From Bos javanicus (Eukaryota; Chordata; Mammalia; Artiodactyla; Bovidae), in NCBI RefSeq assembly GCF_032452875.1, contig NC_083870.1:2356001-2420000 (forward strand): DNA of 64,000 nucleotides, written 5' to 3'. Positions 44,520 through 56,045 of the stretch are shown here, piece after piece. The position numbers and the translations under genes are program-made. The notes beneath the pieces were generated by a model that saw nothing but the letters and a program-made list of their open reading frames with translations, ran no database searches and was not told the DNA's origin. Every line of letters begins with the position of its first letter. Within the stretch, counting starts at the first letter, position 1.

Positions 44520-44710
44520 TCCTGGCCTCTGTGTGGACAGATGGGACAACAGTGTCCACCCTGTGGAAGAGTATGAGCTGTCTTTCTTCACTTACATTCC
44601 TCTCTCCAGTGCACATTCTCAGGACAAAGTTCTTCCACTAGTGCTTGCCCAGTATTTGGTCCACAGAATATGCTCAAGTATTACTTATAGAATTGACAAA
44701 GAAAACTTAA
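44520..44710 (+). repeat. L2-like 3'-end relic, partner of 42380-42560
   Basis: gtatgagctgtctttcttca, tctctccagtgcacattctc and ttggtccacagaatatgctc form the ordered blocks shared with the inverted copy 2 kb to the left. Confidence 0.45.
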
Positions 44711-44789
44711 AGGGAGAGAGAATATAAAACCTGGAGACAGAGCAGGGACAAGGTTCAGATAATTAACATTGTTAAAGTAAGGATATTTG

Positions 44790-44880
44790 TGTTGGTTATT
44801 TCATCAACCCATTAATTACACAAATGAGGAAACAAAGGTCCAGAGAAATAAAAAGACAGGAAGACAGGGTGGTAGGCAAA
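44790..44880 (-). mobile_element. MIR fragment
   Basis: ttacacaaatgaggaaacaa followed by aggtccagagaaataaaaag fits the antisense MIR core. Short match. Confidence 0.45.
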
Positions 44881-44961
44881 TCTAAGAAGGAGATACTGGA
44901 TTTAGTTTGTATTTCATGACATTTGTAATGCCCATGGTAAATTCAGATTTTGATATCCAAT

Positions 44962-45629
44962 GTGCTGCTGGAATGTGGAGCCCAGGAGAGGGATCAAACT
45001 GAAAGGTTGCGGCCTCGAGCTGTGTGCTCTGCTGGGACTCGACCTCCAGAGGAGAGGATTTCAATCCAGGGCCAGAAACGAGTCTTGACCACTTGGAACT
45101 TTTTGTGTAACAGAATTTTATTAAAGCATAAAAGAGAGAAATCTTCTGACATAGACATCAGAAGGGGGCAGAAAGAATGCCCATTTGCCAGTTTTTAGCA
45201 AGGTGTTTTATGTCTGTTAGGAATCTGCTAATCAGATAAGAGAAACAACTCAAGGTTGAGGGTATTTCACCACGATATGCGTTTTTGATATAGAATAGCA
45301 CAAAGTGTGTCATCCCTGGCCATAAAACAATTGACACGAATACTGGTTTGTTCAGCCATTATCAGCACAAGCTTGAGAAAAGGAAGAAAAGATTAATCTT
45401 AGGCAGAACGGATTTGAAGACATGCAGGTTTCAAAACAAATACATAGTTTCATTAACACAGCTTAAGAAAAACATTTCCATACTAAAAGCACATTGGTTA
45501 GCTCAAGGTTTGAGAAAAGTTAAGCTCAGGCAGAAGCAGGTGTCTTCAACAGAGAAGGGAAAAAGTCTGCCACTTGCAGTTTATTTCCTCCTGCCGCTTG
45601 GGGACCTCTGGCCTCCCTGCTGAGGCTGT
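44962..45629 (-). mobile_element. ERV LTR, minus strand, probable solo LTR
   Basis: On the minus strand the polyadenylation signal AATAAA (about 45118-45125), a following R/U5 with a C/T-rich block, and a terminal ca at about 44962 give LTR architecture. TATA/U3-type A-rich sequence lies at 45150-45600. No internal ERV genes adjoin it. The 5' edge is obscured by the BovB at 45630. Confidence 0.5.
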
Positions 45630-45866
45630 GCAGTTCAGTTCAGTTGCTCAGTCATGTCTGACTCTGCGACCCCACGGACTGCAGCACACCAGGCTTCCCT
45701 GTCCATCACCAACTCCTGAAGCTTGCTCAAATTCATGTCCACTGAGTCGGTGATGCCATCCAACCATTTCATCCTCTGTCATCCCCTTCTCCTCCTGTCT
45801 TCAATCTTGCCAGCATCAGAGTCTTTTCCAATAAGTCAGCTCTTCACATCAGGTGGCCAAAGCCTT
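45630..45866 (-). mobile_element. BovB LINE 3' end
   Basis: Antisense tail cagttcagttcagttgctca through atgtccactgagtcggtgat to cacatcaggtggccaaag. 5'-truncated at about 45866. Confidence 0.9.
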
Positions 45867-46044
45867 CATACCGAGGGTGTTAACACTCTCAAAACCTAGA
45901 CATATAGGTTTGGGATGCAGATCTTATGAAGACAAGGGCAGGCAATGCTATTACTATCTCATGAGAATAAGTGAAGTCGGGAGCCAGGAGAGCCAATGGG
46001 AGAGCGCTGGTGACCTTAGAGCTAGCATAGCATAGTAGGAAGTG

Positions 46045-46190
46045 GCAGAGCAAGTTATTTATTCTCCCTAGGCCTCACTCCCCCCAACTACATAATAGCG
46101 TTATTATGACATTAAATGAATATTTTGTTAAGTCCTTGAAGACAATGCCTGGCAAGTACCGTAGTAAAGTCTATGCTAGGGTGAAAATTA
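46045..46190 (+). mobile_element. MIR SINE
   Basis: Sense MIR: gcagagcaagttatttattc, cctaggcctcactcc, gcgttattatgacattaaat, caatgcctggcaagtaccgt. Confidence 0.7.
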
Positions 46191-46789
46191 ATATAGAAAC
46201 ACCAACATTTGATGGTGAGTAGAAGAAAATAGCTCTGAAAAATAAGTAATTAGGTATGATAAGAAAGCAGGAGGAAATCAGGCAGCTGTGTGAACACCCA
46301 AACCTAAGGGAGAAAGAGTTTAAAGGAGGGAGGAATTATGTGGCAAATGCAAAAGAGAGACTAAAAACAGGATTGAAAAGGGCCTATTGGCTGTGGGAAT
46401 TGAAAATTCATTGGTGATTTTAGAGCCTGATTTATGGGGGTTCAGAGAGAAGAAGGGGGCTCAGGAGTGAATGGGCTGGTGGGCAGGAAGTAGGATGGAT
46501 AATGCTGGCAGTTGGCTCAGAGCAAGGCTGGGCAGAGAAGTGGAGAAACCCTGATCTGGGCACAGTCAAACCAGATCCTAGTCAGGCTACATTAGAGCAC
46601 AGGGTAAGCCCCTTCTCCATCACAGAGTCCTCATTTATAAAATGAAAGAGGACTTGATCTCTACGTTTCTGCCAGTGATGGTGACCTCATCTTTTCTTTT
46701 TCTTGTACTAATATTTGGTGATGATTAAGTGATGATTCTTTTTGACTGAGAAATGGCACCTGAATTTGCTAATGATATCTTTTTTTGTT
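46191..46789. other. Mostly unassigned DNA with a MIR3-like fragment
   Basis: 46590-46690 (cagagtcctcatttataaaa, tgaaagaggacttgatctct) fits a MIR3-type core. The remainder is unassigned. Confidence 0.45.
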
Positions 46790-47122
46790 TTATTGTTTTA
46801 ATTTACTTTTAATTGGAAGATAATTGCTTGCAATGTTGTGTTGGTTTCTGTCATACAACACTGTGAATCAGCCATGAGTGTACACATATCCCCTCTCTCT
46901 TGAGCCTCCTTCCCACTCCAATCCCCATCCCACCCCTCTAGGTCCTAACTGAGTGCTAGGCTAGGCTCCCTGTGTTATAGCAGCTTCCCACTAGCTATCT
47001 GTTTTGCACATGGTAATGTATATATGTCAGTGCTACTCTCCTAAAAGTGTCCCACCCTCTCTTTCCCCTGATTTGTCCAAAAGTTTGTTCTCTACATCTG
47101 CATTTCTTTTCCTAAAGTTCAT
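46790..47122 (-). mobile_element. L1 3' UTR fragment
   Basis: Antisense L1 3' end: ttttaattggaagataattg, tctgtcatacaacactgtga, tccccatcccacccctctag, ttgttctctacatctgcatt. It is more diverged than the parallel copy at 47739. Confidence 0.83.
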
Positions 47123-47544
47123 CCTTTTTAAAATGTTGCTTTGAGTTTATGGAGAGGGTTGCTGTTAGGGGTTGATTTATGATTTATTTTTAATTTATAA
47201 AAATGCTTTCAATGTGCAATTTCACATTTGATCTTTGGGAATGTGCTTTCAATTCAGTATTTTCACATTATCAGTGAAGCTAACTGCAAAGATAGAGTGA
47301 CTTTTTTTCAAAAAAAAAAAAAAAGAGTAACCTGAGATTTTAATTCAGGTTTGCTGCGAACAAATCTGATGCTTGACAGCTGATGATAATAACTGGGGTG
47401 GGTGGCAGGAAACTAGTTTAGAACTGGACCTCTAAAGAACACAGTTTTTATTAATAAAAAGATATATTTCAGTGTAAAAGTTCTATTTCTCAAAACAATG
47501 GATACTTCTGACACATTCTCTTCTCTCACAACAGGGTGAAAGTG
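47123..47544. other. Unassigned DNA
   Basis: Contains a short partial repeat (caatgtgcaatttcacattt and cttttcacatt-like blocks, 47208-47270) and an A-run near 47310. No gene. Confidence 0.45.
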
Positions 47545-47704
47545 AGTGTTAGCTGCTCAATCATGTCTGAATCTTTGCGACCCCATGGACTGTAGCCCAA
47601 CAGGCTTCTCTGTCCATACAATTCTCCAGGTAGGCAAGAATATTGGGGTTGGTTACCATTTACTTCTCCAGGGCATCTTCCTGACCCAGGGATTGAACCT
47701 AGCA
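47545..47704 (-). mobile_element. Bov-tA SINE
   Basis: Antisense: gtgttagctgctcaatcatg, gaccccatggactgtagccc, cccagggattgaacctagca. It is cut at the tRNA-related end by the TA repeat. Confidence 0.87.
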
Positions 47705-47705
47705 C

Positions 47706-47738
<33 letters not shown>
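47705..47738 (+). repeat. (TA)n microsatellite
   Basis: About 16 TA units with one CA interruption, exactly between the SINE and the L1 3' end. Confidence 0.88.
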
Positions 47739-48464
47739 TTAATTGGAGGCTGATTACTTAACAATATTGTTTTGGTTTTGCCATACATTGACATGAATCC
47801 GCCACGGGTGTACATGTGTTCCCCATCTTGAACCCCCCTCCCACCTCCCTCCCCATCCCATCTCTCTGGGTTATCCCAGTGCACCAGCCCCGAGCACCCT
47901 GTCTCATGCATTGAATCTGGACTGGCAATTCATTTCACATATGATAATATACATGTTTCAATGCCATTCTCCCAAATCATCCCACCCTCGCCCTCTCCCA
48001 CAGAGTCCAAAGACTGTTCTATACATCTGTGTCTCTTTTGCTGTCTTGCATACAGGGTTATCTTTACCATCTTTCTAAATTCCATATATATGCATTACTA
48101 TATTGGATTGGTGTTTTTCTTTCTGGCTTACTTCACTCTGTATAATAGGCTTCAGTTTCATCCACCTCATTAGAACTGATTCAAATGTATTCCTTTTAAT
48201 GGCTAAGTAATACTCCATTGTGTATATATATCACAGCTTTCTTATCCATTCATCTGCTGATGGACATCTAGGTTGCTTCCATGTCCTGGCTATTATAAAC
48301 AGTGCTGTGATGAACATTGGGGTACACGTGTCTCTTTCAATTCTGGTTTCCTCAGTGTGTATGCCCAGCAGTGGGATTGCTGGGTCATAAGGCAGTTCTA
48401 TTTCTAGATTTTTAAGGAATCTCCACACTGTTCTCCATAGTGGCTGTACTAGTTTGCATTCCCT
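47739..48464 (-). mobile_element. L1 3' end, 5'-truncated
   Basis: Antisense 3' UTR followed by the ORF2 C-terminus. On the minus strand 48428-48231 reads MWRFLKNLEIELPYDPAIPL and IHTEETRIERDTCTPMFITA, the same region as 36400-36560. It ends at the truncation point near 48464 with no inversion. Confidence 0.9.
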
Positions 48465-48489
48465 AGCATTTTAAAATTAATGGGAGGGA

Positions 48490-48700
48490 GTAAAGAACCC
48501 TGTCTTTGGTAACAGGTTCAAACGCTGAACCTCCATTTTTTATATAACCTTGGGCGATCTTAGCTAACACCTTCACTAAAAGAATTTAAAATTTTCTTCC
48601 AATATATATTGTTGTGAACTTTATCAAATAACACATGAAAAGCACCTAGAAATGTGGCTAGCACATGGTAGGAAAATAAATGTTCGTTTATTTATATGTT
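48490..48700 (+). mobile_element. MIR SINE
   Basis: Sense MIR with aaccttgggcgatcttagct-like core and the end block agaaatgtggctagcacatg followed by gtaggaaaataaatgtt. Confidence 0.62.
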
Positions 48701-48750
48701 AGATGAATCTTGGGCAATTGAAATTGCACAGCAATCCTACTCTATTCAGA

Positions 48751-48955
48751 CTTCCTTGGTGGCCCAGACTGTAAAGAATCCACCTGCAGTGTGGGAGACA
48801 TGGGTTCGATCCCTGGGTTGGGAAGATCCCCTGGAGGAGGGCATGGCAACCCACCCTAGTATTCTTTCCTGGAGAATCCACATAACAGAGGAGCCTGGCA
48901 GGCTACAGTCCATGGTATTGCAAAGAGTCAGACATGACTGAACGACTAAGCACAG
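48751..48955 (+). mobile_element. Bov-tA SINE
   Basis: Near-consensus: cttccttggtggcccagact, B-box gggttcgatccctggg, Bov-A body, end gacatgactgaacgactaag with a (CAGCA)n-like tail. Flanked by similar cctactctattca and cctatcctattca. Confidence 0.93.
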
Positions 48956-49039
48956 CACAGCACCTATCCTATTCACTAAGGTGAGTGAATATCTTTTAAA
49001 TTCTTGTGAATAAATACATAGAAATCATATGGTCAAGGT

Positions 49040-49254
49040 GGGTATGGGTGTGTTAGTGGCTCAGTTATGTCAGACTCTTTGTGACCCCAAGGACTGTATT
49101 CCACCAGGCTCCTCTGTCCATGGAATTCTTCAGGCAAGAATACTGGAGTGGGTAGCCAATGCCTTTGCCAGAGGATCCTCCCAACCCAGGGATCAAACCC
49201 AGGTCTCCTGCATTGTAGGTGGATTCTTTACTGTCTGAACCACCAGGGAAGCAC
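49040..49254 (-). mobile_element. Bov-tA SINE
   Basis: Antisense full unit from gttagtggctcagttatgtc to gaaccaccagggaagc. Flanking ggtcaagg and gatcaagg suggest a target duplication. Confidence 0.92.
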
Positions 49255-50164
49255 CATGATCAAGGCACCATGATCTAAATGTTCTTACTGGATGGAAATA
49301 CTGTTCAAATAGAATTCCATGATGGGAATATTTTTTAACTGAAGCTCAATCAGTGTGGAATTTTACCATTGCTGGGTACAATGTCATGTGCATAAATGAG
49401 CACTTAATGATAGAGGAAGACAATGACAACCAGTCAAAGCTTCTCTGTCCGTGATCCCTGATGAGTAAGTGTCTTTCTGGGAGCAAGCCAGGCAAGGGGA
49501 ATTAAACCATCCAAAGGCACCAGGTATTCCCTTAGGAAGTGCATGGACATTTGGGCCCCTTGTAGTCTTTGCTTTATTCTATCATGTTAATAGGTGATCA
49601 CAAATATTGAGATGGATAGTCTGGCACAGAGAAACTGAAACCAAGTTGGCTTATGAAATTGACAGATGTCTTCATGTACCACTAAGTGTCCTCATGAGTT
49701 TGAGAATCCATTCTGTCTGTATCAGGATGGTTCTCTGCACTCCATTCCATTTCCCCAGTCCCTGTAGTGGTACTGGTATGGAATATATGGTCCAAAGAAA
49801 ACTTCCACTGATAGTTTGGGATCCATGGATAGAAGAGATTAGAAACAGCATTTCACTCCTGTCAGACAAGAAATTCTGTCCATGAAGTTTTTATAATCCT
49901 CTTGAAGCCTGTGCCAAGGCTTATGAGTCTACCTAAAAAAAAAACAAACAAACAAAAAAAAAACTACATGGCTCTCATAGACTTCAGAGAGAAAAGAAAC
50001 CATTAATGACTTTGTAGTTTCTGGGGTCATATTTCAACTTGGGAGGCTCAGCTCTTGTCCTTCTCTTTTGCATAAACAAGTGTCATTTTCAGGCCAAATC
50101 TCAAGTCTTCCCCTTCTGACCACTTGAATTCTCCTAAGCCAACCACTCTTGCCCTCAATGACTG
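49255..50164. other. Unassigned DNA with an A-rich simple stretch
   Basis: A (CAAA)n/A-rich run lies at 49935-49965. The overlapping plus and minus open frames at 49607-49885 have no recognisable domain. No gene is called. Confidence 0.45.
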
Positions 50165-50918
50165 CCTTAAGTGAAGAGGAACTAAAAAGCCTCTTGATGA
50201 AAGTGAAAGTGGAGAGTGAAAAGGTTGGCTTAAAGCTCAACATTCAGAAAACGAAGATCATGGCATCCGGTCCCACCACTTCATGGGAAATAGATGGGGA
50301 AACAGTGGAAACAGTGTCAGACTTTATTTTTCTGGGCTCCAAAATCACTACAGATGGTGACTGCAGCCATGAAATTAAAAGACACCCCTTGGAAGGAAAG
50401 TTAAGACCAACCTAGATAGCATATTCAAAAGCAGAGACATTACTTTGCCAACAAAGGTGCATCTAGTCAAGGCTATGATTTTTCCAGTGGTCATGTATGG
50501 ATGTGAGAGTTGGACTGTGAAGAATGCTGAGTGCCGAGGAATTGATGCCTTTGAACTGTGGTGTTGGAGAAGACTCTTGAGAGTCCCTTGGACTGCAAGG
50601 AGATCCAACCAGTCCATTCTGAAGGAGATCAGCCCTGGGATTTCTTTGGAAGGAATGATGCTAAAGCTGAAACTCCAGTACTTTGGCCACCTCATGCCAA
50701 GAGTTGACTCATTGGAAAAGACTCTGATGCTGGGAGGGATTGGGAGCAAGAGGAGAAGGGGACGACAGAGGATTAGATGGCTGGATGGCATCACTGACTC
50801 GATGGACCTGAGTCTAGGTGAACTCTGGGAGTCGGTGATGGACAGGGAGGCCTGGCCTGCTGCGATTCATGGGGTTGCAAAGAGTCAGACACGACTGAGT
50901 GACCTGATCTGATCTGAA
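50165..50918 (+). mobile_element. BovB LINE, 5'-truncated, TCTGA-tail subtype
   Basis: It starts in the RT C-terminal region (gtgaagaggaactaaaaagc) and ends gacctgatctgatctgaacc. It shares with 21458-23749 the variants gcatccgg, ccaccacttcatgg, tttctgggctcc and cactacagatgg. Open over EELKSLLMKVKVESEKVGLK before a frameshift near 50385. Confidence 0.93.
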
Positions 50919-51582
50919 CCATTGCTTGTCTGTATTTTGTTTACTGTCTGAGTGTGATCTGTACACATGGAGTCTTGTGCTATAGGCTGTCTGTGGGCAA
51001 GGGCCAGACCTAACAGTCTATTTTACAGAATACATAAATCTCAGTAAATATTTTGGTATGGAGCAAATATTTACTTAAACATACACTGCAATTATCTAAA
51101 CGTTCATTTGAAGAATCTGGTCTCAAAAGATTGAATATGGCTTTATTCTACTCCTGTTCAGTGTTAAAGTCATTATCCTTCTTCAAAATGGACCCATATG
51201 GAAGTCTCTTAAAAGATGGCAAAAAAGAGTCTACAAAATATTCTAGTGCTTTACGTCTTTTTGAGATACAAGCATTAAAATTACTCTTTTCATTTTCAGA
51301 ATGTCACTTAGGATATACTTATGGTCTTAGTTTATGTGAAAATTCATTCTCTCAGTCGGGAAGCATTTAATCACCATCAGATAGGAGTACTTCGTTTTTG
51401 GGAGTGATGTTATTGATACCTTGATCCCATCTGACTAGCAACATCTCTGGCACATAGTAAGCATGCTGACATTTTTCATCAGTGAATTTCTACTTTGTTT
51501 TTATGCTTTCTACATTATGAAGGATTTTCTTTTAGCCTACAGGATAATCAAATTATACCTGAATATTAAAACCAAGCACAGA
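50919..51582. other. Unassigned DNA
   Basis: atctctggcacatagtaagc near 51443 resembles a MIR/L2 end. A plus-strand open frame at 51053-51370 has no family features. No gene is called. Confidence 0.45.
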
Positions 51583-51881
51583 TTCAGTTCAGTTCAGTCA
51601 CTCAAAGAGTTGTGTCCAACTCTTTGCGACCCCATGAATCGCAGCACGTCAGGCCTCCCTGTCCATCACCAACTCCCAGAGTTCACTCAAACTCACATCC
51701 ATCGAGTCAGTGATGCCATCCAGCCATCTCATCTTCTGTCGTCCCCTTCCTCTCCTGCCCCCAATCCCTCCCCCCATCAGAGTCTTTTCCAACGAGTCAA
51801 CTCTTCGCATGAGGTGGCCAAAGTACTGGAGTTTCAGCTTTAGCATCATTCCTTCCAAAGAACACCCAGGGCTGATCTCCA
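51583..51881 (-). mobile_element. BovB LINE 3' end
   Basis: Antisense tail cagttcagttcagtcactca through catccatcgagtcagtgatg to aagaacacccagggctgatc. cagatt occurs at both edges. Confidence 0.91.
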
Positions 51882-54089
51882 GATTAAGTGTCTGCAATAA
51901 GGAACTTTCTTTGAATCTTTTCTTTAAATATTATATTCTTGTAAGTTGCCTCCCTGGGAGATTTTTCTCCTCCTTTGACCTGACTCCCTTAAGCCCATAA
52001 ATCCTGCTTTTAGTAATTGCCTGCTGGGGAATGGCCCTACCTTTTCCCCAAAGCTTCTCTTCTCCAAACAATATCAGTTATCATGTTCTCAGAGAAGGGC
52101 AGTATGTTCAGTCTTATGAAAAGAAATATATCATAAGGAAGGGTCTAGGGAATAACACAGCATGGTTCCATGAAAGTTATAGAGTAGGATTCCGGTGCTA
52201 AGCTTCTCCAAAGCTGATTAAAAGAATCTGAGAAAGAAACCCTAGAAAGAAAATGCATACCTGATTTTTCCCTGTTAGCAACATAGATGGGAGTTTTTAA
52301 TTCCTGAATTATTAACCGGAATTGCTTTTTTGAAAAGATGTGACATTTTCCACATTTATTAAATTGTTATAAATAGATTTTCCTACTTTTCTTTTTCAGG
52401 GCTCTCTAAATTCTCAAAACAACAACAACAACAACAACAACAACTGACCTCATTATGACCTTTAACCTAAATAAAATCTGGCTGGAAGATGGAATTATTC
52501 TAAAAGTAAGAAATGAGTTAATAGTAACATTGACTGTAATTTTCCAGTCCTTTAATTTAAACTAGCTTGATTTTAATACTCCTCTGGTACAAGGTACCCA
52601 ATAGTAGCAGAGAAACTATAAAAACTCATTCAGCAACATTCTCATACCTTTAAGCACATAGCTGACCCAGCAACTGGGGTTCTGTTGTTGGTATTACCAC
52701 TGGATTACCACTGGATTTCATTGGATTAAGCCAATGAAAGCCAAAGTTAATTTTTCCAAAAGAAGTGAGGATACAAAATGATATAGAGATACTTGGTCAT
52801 CAATGATATTCAAATAATCATCAAAGAAAAGAGATGAGAAGGTGTAGCCTGTGGCAAAAAAATGACCTATCAATATTCTTCACAGTACTACCATCTTCAA
52901 AAATGGCGGCTATTTCCACGAAATCTTCCACATTGGATTTGACCTTTACTCTTCCAGAAATCATGTGATTAGAAAGGTTGCCATGAATGCTCACTTAAGA
53001 GTTTAGAAATCTGTAAAACCAGGGAAGATGATTCGTATTAACATCTCACTTCCATTTATTTATTCACTTATCTACTTATTCATTCCAGCAAACTTTATTG
53101 GGTACTCTTTTTCTCCTTTCTGTTTCTATAAATGAGATGAAAATAATATTTAGGAAAGGTTAAGATTCCAGGATTATCCTTTTCCTTTTCTTCTATTGTT
53201 CCTTTATAAGGCTATGCTCATACTAAGAAGCAGTAAAAAGCCAGGAAAACAAAATTCTGGCCCTCCCCAGGGCAAAGTGCTATGTCTGGCATTCTACTCT
53301 TAAACATAGTTTTCTACATTAGTGCAAGACACAGGCATAAATAAATATTGGAATATGAAGGTCCCATTCATATCTTTGATTTTGATTCTCAGGTCTGATC
53401 AAGCGTTTATCACAATGACCTATTCCTCATTCTCTCTGTGATATAAAGTCTTAGTTTGAGCACACAGTCTTTGACAGGTGTTGAGAGCTTTAGTGGAATT
53501 TCACATGGTGGTGGTGATTGGGTATATACAGCAAAGCTTCATTTATTTAGCACTTTCATACAAACAGAATTCTGAGAAACTGAAATTTACACAGATGAGG
53601 AAATCCTTTTTCTTTTTACCTTTGATTCCTTTACTTTTTATTTTGTGTTTTGATGAAACTACTTTTTAATTTATTATGCTCTTGTCTTATTTCTTAAACA
53701 ATGCATAATGAGCATAACCATATCTTATTGCTAATTCTCATAATAAGCAACTTAATTACTGCTCAATGCCATAATGCACTTTTAATGTCTTCTCCCTATG
53801 CTACTCATTATTATAGCATCTGCAGTCAGCAGTATTTCCCTTCCCTTTTGCTGATTTGGCCTGACACATAAGACAGCTCATGGTTAGAATTATCTGTAAA
53901 ATAAGGATAAATATATTCTGAGAGATTATCTTCAAGTCTGTCACTCTAGTGAAGCGTAAAGACCATAAGGTATAGAAGTCTCTTTGGCCTTTCTAGCTCT
54001 TATAATCACATCATTTGAGACATAAATGCACCTCTTTCTAAGGATTTAGATTTCAGTTTGCATGGTTGAATCTTAAATTTAATTATTCT
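51882..54089. other. Largest unique-looking stretch; no gene recognised
   Basis: It contains a (CAA)n microsatellite at 52417-52445 and a MIR/L2-type attcattccagcaaacttta block near 53080. Open frames are short (at most about 65 codons), AT-rich and without domain signatures. A T-rich stretch lies at 53600-53680. I see no splice-flanked exon-like island. Confidence 0.5.
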
Positions 54090-54959
54090 CTTCCTGGGAG
54101 ACAAGATGACAGAGCGAGAAGATGTGAGCTCACTTCTTCTCATGGAAACACCTGAATTACAACTACTGAAAAAACATAGACAAAAAATATGGGGACCTAC
54201 CAAAAAAGATATCCTGCATGCAAAGACGAAGAAGAAGCCACAACAAGTTGGTAGGAAAGGTTAGATTGTGATCAAATCACATCCCATACTGAATGAGTGA
54301 TCTACAATCTGAAAAATAAGTATGCCACAGAAGTTCTCATACAGAATGAAAATTCTGAGTCTGGCAATGGGAGGAGGAGCCCTGAGAGAATCTATCTTTG
54401 AAGGCCACTAGAGTTTGACCATAGGAATTCCACAAGACTAGAGGAAACAAAAACTCTACTCTTAGAGGTCACACACAGGGTCTTGTGTGCACCAGGATGC
54501 AGGAAAAAAATCAGTGACCTCATAAAACACTGGACCAGACTTATCTGCTAGTATTTGAGGGTATCTTATGGAGATTGGGGGTGGGGGCTGGTAACTGTAG
54601 CTTACTGTAAGGACAAAAACACTCGTGGCAGTACTTCTGGGGAGTACTCACTGGCAAGAGCCCTCTTAGAGGTCACCATTTTATCACCTAGACCTGGCCC
54701 TACTCAATAGCCGGTAGGCTCCAATGCTGGGACACTTCAGGCCAAACAACCAATAAGGCAGGAACACAGTCCCCCCATCCCCCATCAGCAGATAAGCTTT
54801 TTAAGGTTTTCCTGAGCACAACTCTGCTCACTGGAGGGACAAGACATTGCTCCACCTACCAGCAGGCAAGAACTAGTCCCTTCAATGAGGAAGTGTGCAC
54901 AATTCTTTTAGCCTCATCCACCAGGGGGCCAACAGAAGAACCAAGAACTACAACCTGTA

Positions 54960-55780
54960 CCCTGCAGAATGGAAACCACAATCACAAAAAGTTAGACAAA
55001 ATGACATAGCAGAGAAATATGTCCCAGATGAAGGAACAACATAAAACCTCAGAAGAACAACTAAGTGATGTAGAGATAGGGAATCTACCTGAAACAGAAT
55101 TCAGAGTAATAATAGTAAAGATGATCCAAGGCCTGTGAAAAAGAATGGAAACACTGACTGAGAAGATGCAGAAATGTTAACAAAGAGCTAGAAGATATAA
55201 AGAAGAGAGGTGAACAATACAATAACTGAAAAGAAAAATACATTATAGTCATCCAAGAAGGAAAAGAGAGAAAAGACCTGAGAAAATATTTGAAGGTAAA
55301 ATAGCTGAAAACTTCCCTAACGTGGGAGAGGAAACAGTCACTCAATTCCAAGAAGCACAGAGAGTTCCAGGCAAGATTAACCCAAGGAAGAACACACTGA
55401 GACACATAGTAATCAAATTGACAAAAGTTAAACACAAAGAAAAATATTAAAAGCAACAAAGGAAAAGCAACAGATAGTATACAAAGGAATTCTCATAAAG
55501 TTATCGACCAATTTCTCAGCAGAAATCTGTAGGCCAGAAGGGAGTGGCACAATATATTTAAGTGAAGAAAGGGAAGAACCTACAATCAAGAATATTTTCT
55601 CCAGCAGGGCTCACATTCAGATTTGATCAAGAAATTGGAAAAAAAAAAAAAAAAAACTGTACAGACAAGCAAAGACTAAGAGAACTCAGCATCACCATAC
55701 CAGCTTTGAAACAAATGCTAAAGGAATTTCTCAAGGTGGAAAAGAAAAGATCACAGTTAGAGATAAGAAAGTTATGAATG
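54960..55780 (+). pseudogene. L1 ORF1 relic
   Basis: Sense-strand ORF1-like sequence: gaagaacaactaagtgatgt, cttccctaacgtgggagagg (RRM region), aaggaattctcataaagtta, and the C-terminal KQRLRELSITIPALKQMLKE at about 55666-55725. An A-run of about 18 at 55639 and several frame changes make it non-coding. Confidence 0.75.
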
Positions 55781-56045
55781 GAAAAGCTGACTGGTAAAGG
55801 CAAGCATACATTAAAGGTAGGAAATCATCTGCACACAAATGATATCAGAACCAGCAATGGTGAGAAGAGGAGAGTACAAATGCAGGATATTGGAAATGTA
55901 TTTGAAATCAAAAGACCAGCAACTTAAAACAATCTTATTTATATACACACTGTTATATCAAAACCTCACACTAATTGCAAACTGTTAAATCTACAATAGA
56001 TACACACACACAAAAAGAAAAGGGAATCTAAACACAGCACTAAAG

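Noticed and set aside
44962..45629. CpG-containing promoter of a host gene
   Set aside because: LTR architecture on the minus strand explains the region better; no exon follows.
49607..49885. Overlapping plus and minus open frames in unassigned DNA
   Set aside because: Short, no domain motif, no codon bias or splice context that I can support.
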